A stretch of DNA of 64,000 bases from Novosphingobium sp. Rr 2-17. Lineage in GTDB: Bacteria > Pseudomonadota > Alphaproteobacteria > Sphingomonadales > Sphingomonadaceae. The stretch covers positions 248,001 through 312,000 of the forward strand of contig NZ_AKFJ01000085.1 of the NCBI RefSeq assembly GCF_000272475.1, in the 5' to 3' direction. The notes beneath the pieces are model-generated. The model was not told where the DNA came from, made no database searches, and worked only from the letters and a program-made list of their open reading frames with translations. This document shows positions 1 to 9,157 of this stretch, piece after piece. How positions within the stretch are numbered: the stretch's first letter is position 1; every line of letters begins with the position of its first letter. The position numbers and the translations under genes were made by a program.

Positions 1-386
1 ACGCTACCCGCCGTAACCTGACCGGCGCCGTCACCAAGATGCTCGAGGAAGCCGGCCTGCGCGTCGTCGCCTCCAAGCGCCTCCACCTGACCCAGGAGCA
101 GGCCGAGGGCTTCTACGCCGTCCACGCCGAGCGTCCCTTCTTCAACGACCTGGTCTCGTTCATGATCTCTGGCCCGGTCGTGGTCCAGGTGCTCGAAGGC
201 GAAGACGCCGTGAAGCGCAACCGCGACATCATGGGCGCCACCAACCCGGCCAACGCCGATGCCGGCACGATCCGCAAGGAACTGGCCGAATCGATCGAAG
301 CCAACACCGTCCACGGTTCGGACTCCGAAGAGAACGCCGCGATCGAGATCGCCTACTTCTTCAAGCCGGAAGAAATCGTCGGCTGA
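1..386 (+). CDS. ndk: Nucleoside diphosphate kinase, 5' end missing
   Basis: Makes NTPs/dNTPs from the diphosphates by a ping-pong phospho-histidine mechanism in the cytoplasm. The reading frame is open from base 3 ([20 protein letters not shown]), so the window starts about a dozen codons into the gene and the first visible ATG at 39 is internal. The family motifs are present: the [13 protein letters not shown] loop and the active-site segment NTVHGSDS with the catalytic His. About 127 of the usual ~140 residues are seen. A strong terminator follows, so the gene probably ends its transcript. Confidence 0.96.
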   Translation, partial: ATRRNLTGAVTKMLEEAGLRVVASKRLHLTQEQAEGFYAVHAERPFFNDLVSFMISGPVVVQVLEGEDAVKRNRDIMGATNPANADAGTIRKELAESIEANTVHGSDSEENAAIEIAYFFKPEEIVG

Positions 387-413
387 TCGGCGTACCGCCA
401 ATCGCAATAAGCA

Positions 414-443
414 AAAGGCCGTCCTTCGGGGCGGCCTTTTTCG
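414..443 (+). terminator. Rho-independent terminator after ndk
   Basis: A GGCCG/CGGCC stem closes on a CTTCGGGG-type loop and is followed by a T run (ctttttc). It lies 28 bases after the ndk stop. Confidence 0.85.
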
Positions 444-561
444 TTTCGGGGCACGCTCACCCTTCGTCAGGTATTGCGATGACGAAGGGGAACGGGATGG
501 GGCGTGTTTGGTGCGGTATCGTATCGGTCGGGCTGGCGCGGGTCAGGCGGGCTGGGAAGGG

Positions 562-1293
562 TCAGCCGGGCTGGGGTTGGGCGCGCAACCAGCCGGTGAT
601 CGAGTAGCGCCGTCCCGCCGCCGCCCGGTTGACGTAGGACACGCTGTGCGGCTGGGGCACGGCCAGCAAGTCCAGCGTGTTGAACCCCGGCGCCACCCCT
701 TCGACCGCCCCGTCCGCGCCATGGAACAGCAGCAGCCCGCCCCACTCGGCCCGCCACTGCGGATTGAGGCTGAACACGTAAGCCGCACGCCGGTCCTTCC
801 CCGCCACGCCATCACTGTGCGCGGTGAGGAAATCTCCGGGCCCGTAAGCGGTCGCCTGCGAATCGGCGAAGCGCGCGTCCGTTGCTCCGGTGACACGGGC
901 GAGGAACGCCAGCACCGCGGGGCTGGATAGCCACGACGCGAACTGCGCGAGGATGTCTGTGCTTGCCTGCCGATCGCCCAGGCCGTCCGGCACCCGGATC
1001 GCTTCGTAGCGATACTGGAAGCCATGGCGCGCATCGGCATGGACCGCCTCGTCCAGCGCCGCGAGCTGGGCTGCCGTCAGGCTGGCGCGGGCGGCTTGGT
1101 CCAGCTCGTACAGCTTGTCGCCGCTGTTCAGCACCTGCCGCCAGTCGCCCCGCTCCGAAAGGTCCGCTAGCAAGCGGTCCGGCCCGTCTCCCACCAGGAA
1201 GTCGTGGATGCGGACACGGCCCAAGCGGCGATAGTCGTCGCGCAGGCGATCGGCGTCGAGGGCGGGGTTGAGGGTGAAGGCGGGTGGACTCAT
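562..1293 (-). CDS. 2OG-Fe(II) oxygenase, prolyl-4-hydroxylase type
   Basis: A 243-residue non-haem iron dioxygenase. The metal-binding facial triad is visible as H159-x-D161 (TAHSDG) and the distal H216 (PQPHSVSYV), with R228/R229 in RRYSITGWL as the 2-oxoglutarate anchor. The pattern is that of the Tpa1/prolyl 4-hydroxylase-like bacterial proteins (COG3751). The substrate is unknown; ribosomal or translation-factor proline hydroxylation is known for some relatives but is only a possibility here. It stands alone, convergent with ndk and 35 bases upstream of purN on the same strand. Confidence 0.85.
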   Translation of the reverse strand: MSPPAFTLNPALDADRLRDDYRRLGRVRIHDFLVGDGPDRLLADLSERGDWRQVLNSGDKLYELDQAARASLTAAQLAALDEAVHADARHGFQYRYEAIRVPDGLGDRQASTDILAQFASWLSSPAVLAFLARVTGATDARFADSQATAYGPGDFLTAHSDGVAGKDRRAAYVFSLNPQWRAEWGGLLLFHGADGAVEGVAPGFNTLDLLAVPQPHSVSYVNRAAAGRRYSITGWLRAQPQPG

Positions 1294-1328
1294 GGCCGTG
1301 GTTCTAGCAGCGAATCCGGTTTGCCGGG

Positions 1329-1937
1329 CTATCGCGCGCCGGCCGGTCGGGTGACGAGCGCTGCGAGGCAGCGCGAATAGAGTTGATGCTCGGCGATCAG
1401 TACGCGGGCGGCGAGGGTTTCGGCGGTGTCGCCGGGCAGGATCGCCACCGGGGTCTGGCCCAGCAGCGGGCCGTCATCCAGCTCGGCGGTGACGAGGTGG
1501 ACGCTGGTGCCGCCGTGGCTGTCGCCCGCCGCGATCGCGCGTTCGTGGGTGTGGAGCCCTGTGTACTTGGGCAGCAATGAGGGGTGGATGTTGACCATCC
1601 GGCCCTCCCATTTGCCGACGAACTGCGGCGTCAGGATGCGCATATAGCCGGCCAGCGCCACCCATTGCGCACCGCTGGCGCGGATCGCGGCGTCCATCGC
1701 GGCGTCATGATCGGCGCGGGTTAGCCCCTTGTGGCTGAGCGCGTACGTGGCCACGCCCTCGCCCTCGGCCAGGCGCAGGCCCTTGGCCTCGGGATCGTTG
1801 GCGGCGACGAGGACGATCTCGTAGGGGCAGTCCGCCGCGCGGCTGGCGTAGAGCAGGGCGGCCATGTTGGTGCCGCTGCCCGAGATCAGCACGGCGACTT
1901 TCTGGCGGGGCGGCTGCCCGGCGGCCATCTCAGCCAA
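1329..1937 (-). CDS. purN: Phosphoribosylglycinamide formyltransferase (GART)
   Basis: Third step of purine synthesis: formyl transfer from 10-formyl-THF to GAR. The protein has 202 residues, the usual size. It shows the N-terminal [16 protein letters not shown] phosphate-binding loop, the [18 protein letters not shown] segment with the active-site His, and [17 protein letters not shown] with the catalytic Asp. Its first 8 bases overlap the end of purM, so translation is probably coupled. Confidence 0.96.
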   Translation of the reverse strand: MAEMAAGQPPRQKVAVLISGSGTNMAALLYASRAADCPYEIVLVAANDPEAKGLRLAEGEGVATYALSHKGLTRADHDAAMDAAIRASGAQWVALAGYMRILTPQFVGKWEGRMVNIHPSLLPKYTGLHTHERAIAAGDSHGGTSVHLVTAELDDGPLLGQTPVAILPGDTAETLAARVLIAEHQLYSRCLAALVTRPAGAR

Positions 1938-3048
1938 GGTGGATCGCTTCCCACGCCTCGCGCGAGGACCAGACGTCCGGGCCGCCTTGCACGGTGCAGC
2001 CCTTGTCGCCCGGCTCGATCGCGCCGATCACGAACACGGTCTCGCCCACCGCTTCCAGATCGGCCTTGAGCGCGGCAACCTCGTCGGCAGCGACCGCCAG
2101 CACCATGCCGACGCCGCAGTTGAAGGTGCGCGCCATCTCGGCCGGCTCGATGTGGCCTTGCGCCTGGAGGAACGCCATCAGGCGCGGCTGCTCCCAGGCG
2201 CCGGCGTCGATCCGCGCGTGCAAGCCTTCCGGCAACACGCGGGGGATGTTTTCCAGCAAGCCGCCGCCGGTGATGTGGGCCAGGGCATGGATGCGCGCGG
2301 GCTTGCCATCGGCGGGTCGGATGAACGGCAGCAGGCTCTTCACGTAGATGCGCGTGGGCGCGATCAGTGCGTCGATCAGGAGGGTATCGACGTCGAACAG
2401 GGCCGGGCGGTCCAGCTTCCAGCCCTTGTCGGCGGCCAGGCGGCGCACCAGCGAATAGCCGTTGGAATGGACGCCCGAGGACGCCAGGCCCAGCAGAACG
2501 TCGCCGGCGGCCACTTTGTCGCCGGTCAGTTGCTCGCCGCGCTCCACCGCGCCGACGCAGAAGCCGGCAAGGTCGTAGTCGCCCGCTGCGTACATGCCCG
2601 GCATCTCGGCGGTCTCGCCGCCGATCAACGCGCAGCCGGACATCTTGCAGCCCTCGGCGATGCCGGCAACGACGCGCTCGGCGATGCCGTTTTCCAGCTT
2701 GCCGGTGGCGAAATAGTCCAGGAAGAACAGCGGCTCGGCGCCTTGGACGATCAGATCGTTCACGCACATGGCGACCAGGTCGATGCCGATGTGGTCGTGC
2801 CGATCGTGGTCGATCGCCAGCTTCACCTTGGTGCCCACGCCATCGTTGGCGGCAACCAGTAGCGGGTCTTTATAGCCCGCCGCGCGCGGATCGAAGAAGC
2901 CGCCGAAGCCGCCGAGTTCGGCGTTGGCGCCCGGCCGCGCGGTGGATTTCGCCAGCGGACCGATCGCCTTGACCAGTGCGTTTCCGGCCTCGATCGAGAC
3001 GCCAGCTTGGCTGTAGCTGTAGCTCTTGGGTGAGTTATCGTCGGACAT
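1930..3048 (-). CDS. purM: Phosphoribosylformylglycinamidine cyclo-ligase (AIR synthetase)
   Basis: Closes FGAM to AIR using ATP in purine synthesis. The protein has 372 residues. It carries the N-terminal [15 protein letters not shown] motif, GVGTKVKLA, and [11 protein letters not shown] of the AIRS/PurM fold, and the C-terminal GVGMVLAV. First gene of a purM-purN pair, divergent from the DUF2066 gene at 3117 with a 68-base gap that must hold both promoters. Confidence 0.96.
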   Translation of the reverse strand: MSDDNSPKSYSYSQAGVSIEAGNALVKAIGPLAKSTARPGANAELGGFGGFFDPRAAGYKDPLLVAANDGVGTKVKLAIDHDRHDHIGIDLVAMCVNDLIVQGAEPLFFLDYFATGKLENGIAERVVAGIAEGCKMSGCALIGGETAEMPGMYAAGDYDLAGFCVGAVERGEQLTGDKVAAGDVLLGLASSGVHSNGYSLVRRLAADKGWKLDRPALFDVDTLLIDALIAPTRIYVKSLLPFIRPADGKPARIHALAHITGGGLLENIPRVLPEGLHARIDAGAWEQPRLMAFLQAQGHIEPAEMARTFNCGVGMVLAVAADEVAALKADLEAVGETVFVIGAIEPGDKGCTVQGGPDVWSSREAWEAIHLG

Positions 3049-3116
3049 TGCGGGCGCCTAGCCGTTTGTGACTTGGATTTCCATCGTCCTTTGGGCAAAA
3101 GGCCCACGGTTTCGAC

Positions 3117-4406
3117 ATGGCGTTCACACTTCCCCCCAAATTCGAGCGGTTCAGCCGCATCGGCGGCAAGCGGCAGGCGGCGCTGTGGGCCGGCGGCGTC
3201 GCTGCTCTGGCGCTGCTGGCCGCAGGCGCAGTCCACCTCAACGCGCAAGTCGAAGGCGATCGCGGCATCCCGCCGCTCGCCAATTCCGAAGATCTGCAAG
3301 TCAACGGGATCCAGGTCGACGTCACCGGCAAGACCGGGGCGGAGGCGCGACTCGAAGGCTGGAAACAGGCCGAAAAGGACGCGTGGAAGAAACTGGGCGG
3401 TCCCGACCTGCCGATCGAGGCAATCGACGCGATGGTCTCGTCAGTCGTCATCGGGCGCGAGCAAGTCGGCCCACGGCGCTATATCGCAACGCTGGGCGTG
3501 ATCTTCGACAAGGCCAAGGCCGGGCAATATGTCGGCAGCGGGGCAGGCACGGGTCCGCGCTCGGCACCGATGCTGGTGATCCCGGTGCTCTATTCGGGCG
3601 GCGTATCCCAGGTTTTCGAAGTGCGTGGGCCGTGGCAGCGGGCCTGGGCCGAGTTCCAGGCTTCGACCAGCCCGGTCGATTACGTCCGTCCCGCCGGGGC
3701 TGGCGGCGAATCGCTGATTCTCAACGCGGGGCAGACCACGCGCCGCAGCCGCTTGTGGTGGCGCACCGTGCTGGGCCAGTTCCAGGCGTCCGACGTGGTG
3801 ATCCCGGTCGCCCGACTTGAACGGCAATGGCCCGGTGGCCCGATCAAGGGCACCTTCACCGCGCGTCACGGGCCGGACAACCTGTTCCTGGGCAGCTTCA
3901 CCATGACTGCGCCCAGCGAGCAGCAAGTGCCCGCGATGATGGAACAAGCGGTGACGCGAATGGACGGTCTCTACCGCGATGCGCTGGCGCTTGGGCAGCT
4001 TACCCCTGATCCGACGATTCGCGCCGGCGGCGCCGCGCTGGACCGTGCCTTCGCCGAACTGCGCGAAAAGCTGAAGCCCGAAGCCGATCCCGACTTGGTC
4101 GCGCCGATCGAAAGTCTGCCGGCCGTCGCCACCCCGATCGTGCAGCCCAATCAGGCGCCTGCCGGGCCGGTTGAGAGCGTATCGGTCCAGTTCGCCACGC
4201 CCGATGCCGCCGCCATCGATGGCGCCTTGGCCGCCGTGCGAGGGGTTCCGGGCGTCTCTGGCGCTGCGACGGTGAGCCTCGCGGTCGGCGGAACTTCGGT
4301 CATGCGCGTCAGCGTGGCGGGTGGCGGCGAACGCCTGGCCGCCGCGTTGCGGGCGCAAGGCTGGAAGGTGTCGGGCAGCGGCGCCACCTTGAGGATCAGC
4401 CGCTAG
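3117..4406 (+). CDS. DUF2066-type membrane-anchored protein
   Basis: Function unknown. The 429-residue protein has a basic N-terminus, one transmembrane helix at about residues 24-42 (ALWAGGVAALALLAAGAVHL), then a long periplasmic part. The region VDVTGKTGAEARLEGWKQAEKDAWKKL onward resembles the DUF2066 family. A second compact alpha/beta segment at the C-terminus (about 345-429: ESVSVQFATPDAAAIDGALAAV onward) looks like a paired repeat ending in ATLRISR. It ends 12 bases before hda and is probably its operon partner, as often seen in sphingomonads. Confidence 0.7.
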   Translation: MAFTLPPKFERFSRIGGKRQAALWAGGVAALALLAAGAVHLNAQVEGDRGIPPLANSEDLQVNGIQVDVTGKTGAEARLEGWKQAEKDAWKKLGGPDLPIEAIDAMVSSVVIGREQVGPRRYIATLGVIFDKAKAGQYVGSGAGTGPRSAPMLVIPVLYSGGVSQVFEVRGPWQRAWAEFQASTSPVDYVRPAGAGGESLILNAGQTTRRSRLWWRTVLGQFQASDVVIPVARLERQWPGGPIKGTFTARHGPDNLFLGSFTMTAPSEQQVPAMMEQAVTRMDGLYRDALALGQLTPDPTIRAGGAALDRAFAELREKLKPEADPDLVAPIESLPAVATPIVQPNQAPAGPVESVSVQFATPDAAAIDGALAAVRGVPGVSGAATVSLAVGGTSVMRVSVAGGGERLAAALRAQGWKVSGSGATLRISR

Positions 4407-4418
4407 GGCGGACCTGGC

Positions 4419-5066
4419 ATGCGGCAAATCGCCCTTCCATTACCGACCGCCAGCGATCATCCGCCGCGCATCGTCGTCGGCGCCGCTAACGCAGGCGCTG
4501 TCGATGCGCTGCTGGAGCCGGCGGCGTGGCCGTTCCGCACCGCGATCCTGGCTGGCCCGCCGCGTTCGGGCAAGTCGCTGCTGGCGCGCTGGTTCGTCGA
4601 AAGCGGTGCGGGCGATGCGGTGGACGATGCGCCGACGCTGGACGAGGCGGAGCTGTTCCATCGCTGGAACCGGGCGCAGGAATCGGGCCGTCCGCTGTTG
4701 ATCGTCTCGCCCTTGCCGTTCGGGCACCGGCTGGAAGAGGGGGCGGAAAAGGACGAGCCGGCGCGCTGGCATGTCACTTTGCCCGATCTCGGCTCGCGGC
4801 TCGGCGCTGCCTTGCCGCTGGAAATCGGCGAGCCTGACGACGCGATGCTGGCCGCGTTGATCGAAGTTCATGCGCAGATGCGCGGCCTCGTTCTGGATGA
4901 TTTGGCAACCCAATATCTTGCGGGCCGTTGTGAACGTAGCCATTTGGGCGTCGAGCGTTTGGTCTTTGCGATCGACCGCCTCAGTCTCGAACGCAAGCAG
5001 CCGCCGACACTGGCGATCTGGCGTGACGCGTTAAATGAGACTAAAGGCGGCGGCAGCCAAGTGTAA
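4419..5066 (+). CDS. hdaA: DnaA-related regulator of initiation, Hda/HdaA type
   Basis: Regulatory inactivator of DnaA: it works with the beta sliding clamp to promote ATP hydrolysis on DnaA after replication has begun. The 215-residue size fits Hda. The N-terminus carries a clamp-binding hexapeptide, QIALPL (residues 3-8), and a Walker A loop, GPPRSGKS (about 47-54). The C-terminal helices (CERSHLGVERLVFAIDRLSLERKQPPT) match the DnaA lid region, with no DnaA DNA-binding domain IV. Flanked by DUF2066 (12-base gap) and cysE. Confidence 0.85.
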   Translation: MRQIALPLPTASDHPPRIVVGAANAGAVDALLEPAAWPFRTAILAGPPRSGKSLLARWFVESGAGDAVDDAPTLDEAELFHRWNRAQESGRPLLIVSPLPFGHRLEEGAEKDEPARWHVTLPDLGSRLGAALPLEIGEPDDAMLAALIEVHAQMRGLVLDDLATQYLAGRCERSHLGVERLVFAIDRLSLERKQPPTLAIWRDALNETKGGGSQV

Positions 5067-5111
5067 GGGGCCGTTCCCGTTCGATCGGGTCGGCAGCAGG
5101 AGTTAGGGCCA

Positions 5112-5861
5112 ATGCTGGGCAATCTTGTCCGCTACCTGGATTCGGTCGTTGCGCGCGATCCCGCGCCGCGTTCGCGTTGGGAAGTGCTCATTTACCCCGG
5201 CGTGTGGGCGTTGTTCTGGCACCGGATCGCCCATGCGCTGTTCAATGCGCGGCTGTTCTTCCTCGCCCGTCTGGTCAACCACTTGTCGCGGTTTCTGACC
5301 GGGATCGACATTCATCCCGGCGCCACGATCGGTCGCAACTTGTTCATCGACCATGGCTTCACCGTCATCGGCGAAACGGCAGAGATCGGCGACAATGTCA
5401 CGATCTACCAGTGCGTTACGCTGGGCGGCAGCAACCCCACCAATGGCAAAGGCGGCAAGCGCCACCCGACGTTGGAAGACAACGTCATCGTCGGCTCCGG
5501 CGCGCAGATCATCGGCCCTGTCACCATTTCCCGCCGCGCCCGCATCGGTGCCAGCGCGGTAGTGACGGAAAACGTGCCCGAAGGCGCGACGATGATCGGT
5601 GTGAAGGCCCGATCCACCCTGGTCGCGGCGGAAACCTGGGCCAAGGACTTTATGCCCTACGGCACGCCCTGCAAGGAACCGTGCGAGCCAGCCGGAAATC
5701 AGCGGATCGACGAGCTGGAAGAGCAAGTCGCGGCGCTGCGGGCGCAAGTTCAGGCCCTGCTCGACCGGGCCCAGCTCGACCAGGCAGAGCCGGCGCGGCA
5801 CCAACGGGCCAAGGCCGCATCGCAGCCCGCGCCGACCGAATCGGTCGCAAAGGGGCTGTGA
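5112..5861 (+). CDS. cysE: Serine O-acetyltransferase
   Basis: Acetylates L-serine from acetyl-CoA, the first committed step of cysteine synthesis. The 249-residue protein is the short (EpsC-like) form lacking the long N-terminal helical domain of E. coli CysE. A left-handed beta-helix of hexapeptide repeats starts at about residue 68 (GIDIHPGATIGRNLFIDHG), with the loop NPTNGKGGKRHPTLEDNVIVGSGA that forms the active site. The C-terminus is a charged, coiled tail (ELEEQVAALRAQVQALLDRA) after residue 190, unusual in length. It may mediate contacts. Confidence 0.93.
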   Translation: MLGNLVRYLDSVVARDPAPRSRWEVLIYPGVWALFWHRIAHALFNARLFFLARLVNHLSRFLTGIDIHPGATIGRNLFIDHGFTVIGETAEIGDNVTIYQCVTLGGSNPTNGKGGKRHPTLEDNVIVGSGAQIIGPVTISRRARIGASAVVTENVPEGATMIGVKARSTLVAAETWAKDFMPYGTPCKEPCEPAGNQRIDELEEQVAALRAQVQALLDRAQLDQAEPARHQRAKAASQPAPTESVAKGL

Positions 5862-5866
5862 GCTGA

Positions 5867-6241
5867 ATGGCTTCCGGTGCGTCCGGCCCAACTGGTAACC
5901 TGCCCACTGGTAACCTGATCGTCTTTCCAGGGCCGAACCGCGCGCAAATCGGCTTCGATCGCCTCGAACTCCAGCGCATCCTTGATCTGTATGGCCGGAT
6001 GGTCGCGGCGGGCATCTGGCGCGATTACGCGATGGATTTCGACAAGGACGCCGCCAACTTCTCCGCCTTCCGCCGCGCTGCCGAACGCCCGCAAGCCCGG
6101 ATCGAAAAGCGCCCCGCCTTGCGCGCCAAGCAAGGCATGTGGACCTTGTTCGGAGAAGCGGGCCAAATCCTCAAGCGCGGCCACGACCTCGCCAACGTCC
6201 TTAGCCCGCTGGAGCGGCGCTTGCTGAAGATCGTGGACTGA
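5867..6241 (+). CDS. DUF2794 protein
   Basis: Unknown function; small alphaproteobacterial family. The 124-residue protein contains the family block DRLELQRILDLYGRMVAAGIWRDYAMDF, then FRRAAERPQARIEKRPALRAKQG and LKRGHDLANVL. It begins 5 bases after cysE, so it is the last gene of the DUF2066-hda-cysE-DUF2794 run. Its last 41 bases overlap the end of the convergent membrane-protein gene. Confidence 0.8.
   Translation: MASGASGPTGNLPTGNLIVFPGPNRAQIGFDRLELQRILDLYGRMVAAGIWRDYAMDFDKDAANFSAFRRAAERPQARIEKRPALRAKQGMWTLFGEAGQILKRGHDLANVLSPLERRLLKIVD
5891..5917 (+). repeat. Two-copy 15-base direct repeat inside DUF2794
   Basis: ACTGGTAACCTG occurs twice at a 15-base period, giving the peptide TGNLPTGNL near the N-terminus. 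It is in frame, so copy-number change would not break the gene. Confidence 0.7.
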
Positions 6242-7358
6242 CGGCGCTACGGCTCGGTGGCAGCCGGTCGCGCCAAGTCTGCGGCAGCCGTATCAGCAGT
6301 GCGCGTCGAAGACTGGCCCAAAATACCGAAAGCGCCAGCAACCCTGCGCCTACGAACAGCGTAGCGAGGGCAAGATTGGTTTCCACCCTGCCGACGCTGT
6401 CGAGGAGCTCGTTGAGCGCTGCCAGCACATAGAGCAGCGCCGACACTAGCAGCGCGCGCCGATCCACGATCAGGGCAACCACGGCAAACAGGATGTAGAC
6501 CACCAGCACGCCGATTGCTTGCTGCCACGAGACCTCATTTGCACCGAATACGCCGACCCAGAAAAACAAGGGATGCGCTATCAGCGGCGCGGCCAGCAGA
6601 TGCAGCCAGAAGGCGATGTCCGCGCGCTGGGTGCGGCGTTCCCTATCGGACAAATCCCAACGCATGGCATAGGCAAACACGGCAAGGCCGCACGCCAGCG
6701 CAGCGGGCGCCAGGATCGGATTGGCGTCCAATTCCTGACCAGTTGCCCAGGCCAATACCGAAAGCAGCAGCAGCACTAGCGCTGCGTTGCCGGCCGCCAC
6801 CGTGATCGCAACTCGGAAGCGAAACCAGTGCGCGACCGCGCCGATGACGGCCAACACTGCTGCCGACAAACCGATTAGCGCCGTCTCCCAGGCATGGCGT
6901 TCGAAGCTGTGCCAGGTAAGCAGTTCCTTGTTAAACCAGTGCTGATGCGTAACGGCGTGGGTGGGTAGGAGGTTGGCCACGAGGCCGCCGCCAAACATAC
7001 CCAGCCCCACTTCGAACGCCACGAGGATGACGATCGAAGGCAGCGCCATGCGCCGCTTGCGGGTGAACAACTCGGCCATCAGCCAGCAAGCCACTGCGGT
7101 CAGCAATCCGCCGAGCCAAACGTAACGACTGCCGCCGACAAACAGCCCGGAAAAGATCACTAGTAAGCACGCGATCGCCACGAAGATGTCGTTGAACCCG
7201 GTGACCAGGCGGATGTTCTCCTCGTCCGCCATCGATCCAGGCGCCATCAATCCCGCCCGCGATTGCTGGCTGGCAACATGCGCGCGCAGGGCGTTGGCGG
7301 CCTCGTCGCTGATCGCCCCTGCCGCGACTGCGGCTTCAAGATCGCTTTCGGAATACAT
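6201..7358 (-). CDS. Multi-spanning membrane protein, unknown function
   Basis: A 385-residue protein. The ATG at 7358 is preferred to an upstream in-frame start because it follows a GAGACG-like ribosome site and the upstream residues are unconserved in character. The first ~35 residues form a soluble helical head (MYSESDLEAAVAAGAISDEAANALRAH, an arrangement like the DUF2157 N-terminus). About ten hydrophobic segments follow from residue 60 on. Its C-terminus overlaps the convergent DUF2794 gene by 41 bases. It starts 15 bases after the DUF4328 gene and probably shares its transcript. Confidence 0.6.
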   Translation of the reverse strand: MYSESDLEAAVAAGAISDEAANALRAHVASQQSRAGLMAPGSMADEENIRLVTGFNDIFVAIACLLVIFSGLFVGGSRYVWLGGLLTAVACWLMAELFTRKRRMALPSIVILVAFEVGLGMFGGGLVANLLPTHAVTHQHWFNKELLTWHSFERHAWETALIGLSAAVLAVIGAVAHWFRFRVAITVAAGNAALVLLLLSVLAWATGQELDANPILAPAALACGLAVFAYAMRWDLSDRERRTQRADIAFWLHLLAAPLIAHPLFFWVGVFGANEVSWQQAIGVLVVYILFAVVALIVDRRALLVSALLYVLAALNELLDSVGRVETNLALATLFVGAGLLALSVFWASLRRALLIRLPQTWRDRLPPSRSAVSPRSSASAAPAG

Positions 7359-7372
7359 CGGTTCGTCTCGGC

Positions 7373-8008
7373 TCAGGTGAAGGCGTGAGTGGCGCTGAGT
7401 TCGGCCTGTTGGGCTTGTGTCACACCATTGATGATTTGCAAAAGACACCAAGCGGCGCCTCCCAACAGAGCATAGCCGATCAGATCAACGACATTGATGT
7501 CACTCATTATCCCGTTCAGCCGTGAACTGACATTGAGGAAGAGGTTGCCAACCACCCATAACCCCCACCACGAGGTCAGTAGGGGATCGGCCGGAGCGGA
7601 GTAGCCATCGGGGCTCAGGCGGCTCGCATTCCACAACTGGCGCATCGCTTGGAACGGCTTGAACCAGAAAGCGAAGGGCACGAAAAACCATCCGACGGCC
7701 CAGCCGGGCGTAAATTCGAGACCTTCGAAACCAGCAGCGCGCAAATTGGCATGGGCGCGATAGACCCATAGACATACGGCAACGACGCAAACCAAAAACA
7801 GCAGAAAATAGGCGATGGCGATGATGCCGGCGAAGAGCATTATGGGGTGTTGGGCGTTCACATCTTGGTCGATGCGCATCGCAATCACAGTGCCCCAGCT
7901 TGTCAAAAGGGCGACCGTTAAAGCAAGGTAGCCCCACAACAAGGCGCGCACGGCCCGGGCACGACCATTAAGCACGATCAACCCGTGTTCGAACGACATT
8001 TCCGCCAT
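7373..8008 (-). CDS. DUF4328 membrane protein
   Basis: Unknown function. The 211-residue protein has hydrophobic spans at about 24-46, 56-82, 105-120 and 150-200. The DUF4328 hallmark FTPGWAVGWFFVPFAFWFKPFQAMRQLW is split here around residues 100-126. First gene of a two-gene membrane operon, divergent from purS across 183 bases. Confidence 0.8.
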   Translation of the reverse strand: MAEMSFEHGLIVLNGRARAVRALLWGYLALTVALLTSWGTVIAMRIDQDVNAQHPIMLFAGIIAIAYFLLFLVCVVAVCLWVYRAHANLRAAGFEGLEFTPGWAVGWFFVPFAFWFKPFQAMRQLWNASRLSPDGYSAPADPLLTSWWGLWVVGNLFLNVSSRLNGIMSDINVVDLIGYALLGGAAWCLLQIINGVTQAQQAELSATHAFT

Positions 8009-8191
8009 TGTTTAGTTCCCCGCGTACAAGCCCCGGGGAAAGCTGCGTACAGAACCGATGGATGTCAATGGCGGCTTCCTCGCAGTAGTTCTCGGCGGCA
8101 GGCTAATATCCGACCGCGACTTGCCCCGGCGGCTTGTCGGAGTCATAGGCGCTTGCAACGAATCTGCCCGCGTCCAGCGAAAGGCCTCTTG

Positions 8192-8428
8192 ATGAAAGTG
8201 CGTGTCCACGTCAGCCTCAAGCCCGGTGTGCTCGATCCGCAAGGGCGCGCGATCCACCATTCGCTGGAGGGCCTTGGCTTTGCCGGCGTCAATGACGTGC
8301 GCGCGGGGCGGCTGTTCGAGCTGGACGTGGCGGATAGCGTCTCGGACGATGCGCTGGACGATATGTGCCGCAAGCTGCTCGCCAACATGGTGATCGAGAA
8401 CTACCGGATCGAGAAGGTCGCGGCATGA
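8192..8428 (+). CDS. purS: FGAM synthase subunit PurS
   Basis: Small subunit of the three-part formylglycinamidine ribonucleotide synthase (PurL-PurQ-PurS). The 78-residue length and the opening [20 protein letters not shown] are diagnostic. The ATG at 8192 is chosen because the homology begins exactly there. It overlaps purQ by four bases (ATGA), so translation is coupled. No purL is found in the window. Confidence 0.95.
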   Translation: MKVRVHVSLKPGVLDPQGRAIHHSLEGLGFAGVNDVRAGRLFELDVADSVSDDALDDMCRKLLANMVIENYRIEKVAA

Positions 8429-9105
8429 GCGGCTTCCGCTCCGCCGTCATCACCTTTCCCGGTTCCAACTGCGACCGCGACATGGCGGTGGCGCTGGAGA
8501 AGGTGTCGGGCACCGCGCCGCATCGGGTGTGGCACGGCGATGCCGATCTGCCCGAGGGGCTGGACTTCATCGCGCTGCCGGGCGGGTTCTCCTACGGTGA
8601 CTACTTGCGCTGCGGCGCCATCGCCTCGCGCTCACCGGTGATGCAGGCGGTTATCGCGGCGGCCGAGCGCGGCGTGCCGGTGCTGGGCGTGTGCAACGGC
8701 TTCCAGGTCTTGACCGAAAGCGGTTTGCTGCCTGGCGCACTGCTGCGCAATGCCGGTCTGCACTTCGTGTGCCGCGATGTCGCGCTGGAAGTGGTCAATG
8801 CGCAGACGCTGTTTACCGGCGGCTATGAAGCGGGCCAGATCATCCACGTGCCCGTCGCCCATCACGACGGCAACTACTTCGCCGACGACGCGACGCTTGA
8901 TCGCCTGGAAGGCGAAGGCCGCGTGGCGTTCCGTTATGCCGAGGCCGTCAATGGCTCGGCGCGCAACATTGCAGGCGTGCTCAACCAGGCGGGCAACGTG
9001 CTGGGCATGATGCCCCACCCCGAGCGCGCCATCGAGGCGACGCACGGGGGCACCGATGGCCGCGCCTTGTTCGAAAGCGCGATCCGGGGGCTGGTGGGGG
9101 CCTGA
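8425..9105 (+). CDS. purQ: FGAM synthase glutaminase subunit PurQ
   Basis: Class I glutamine amidotransferase that feeds ammonia to PurL. The 226-residue protein has the start [21 protein letters not shown], the oxyanion region [18 protein letters not shown], the nucleophile elbow [11 protein letters not shown] (catalytic Cys), and the His/Glu pair in [10 protein letters not shown]. Start is fixed by the four-base overlap with purS. Confidence 0.96.
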   Translation: MSGFRSAVITFPGSNCDRDMAVALEKVSGTAPHRVWHGDADLPEGLDFIALPGGFSYGDYLRCGAIASRSPVMQAVIAAAERGVPVLGVCNGFQVLTESGLLPGALLRNAGLHFVCRDVALEVVNAQTLFTGGYEAGQIIHVPVAHHDGNYFADDATLDRLEGEGRVAFRYAEAVNGSARNIAGVLNQAGNVLGMMPHPERAIEATHGGTDGRALFESAIRGLVGA

Positions 9106-9157
9106 ACTGAGTAATCCGCGGGGGGCGCCGCTTTCGATACTCTTGAGGAGTGCCCCT

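Noticed and set aside
1864..2862. Long open frame antisense to purM
   Set aside because: High GC gives long shadow frames; purM on the other strand has complete family motifs, while this frame has no recognisable motif and a biased composition.
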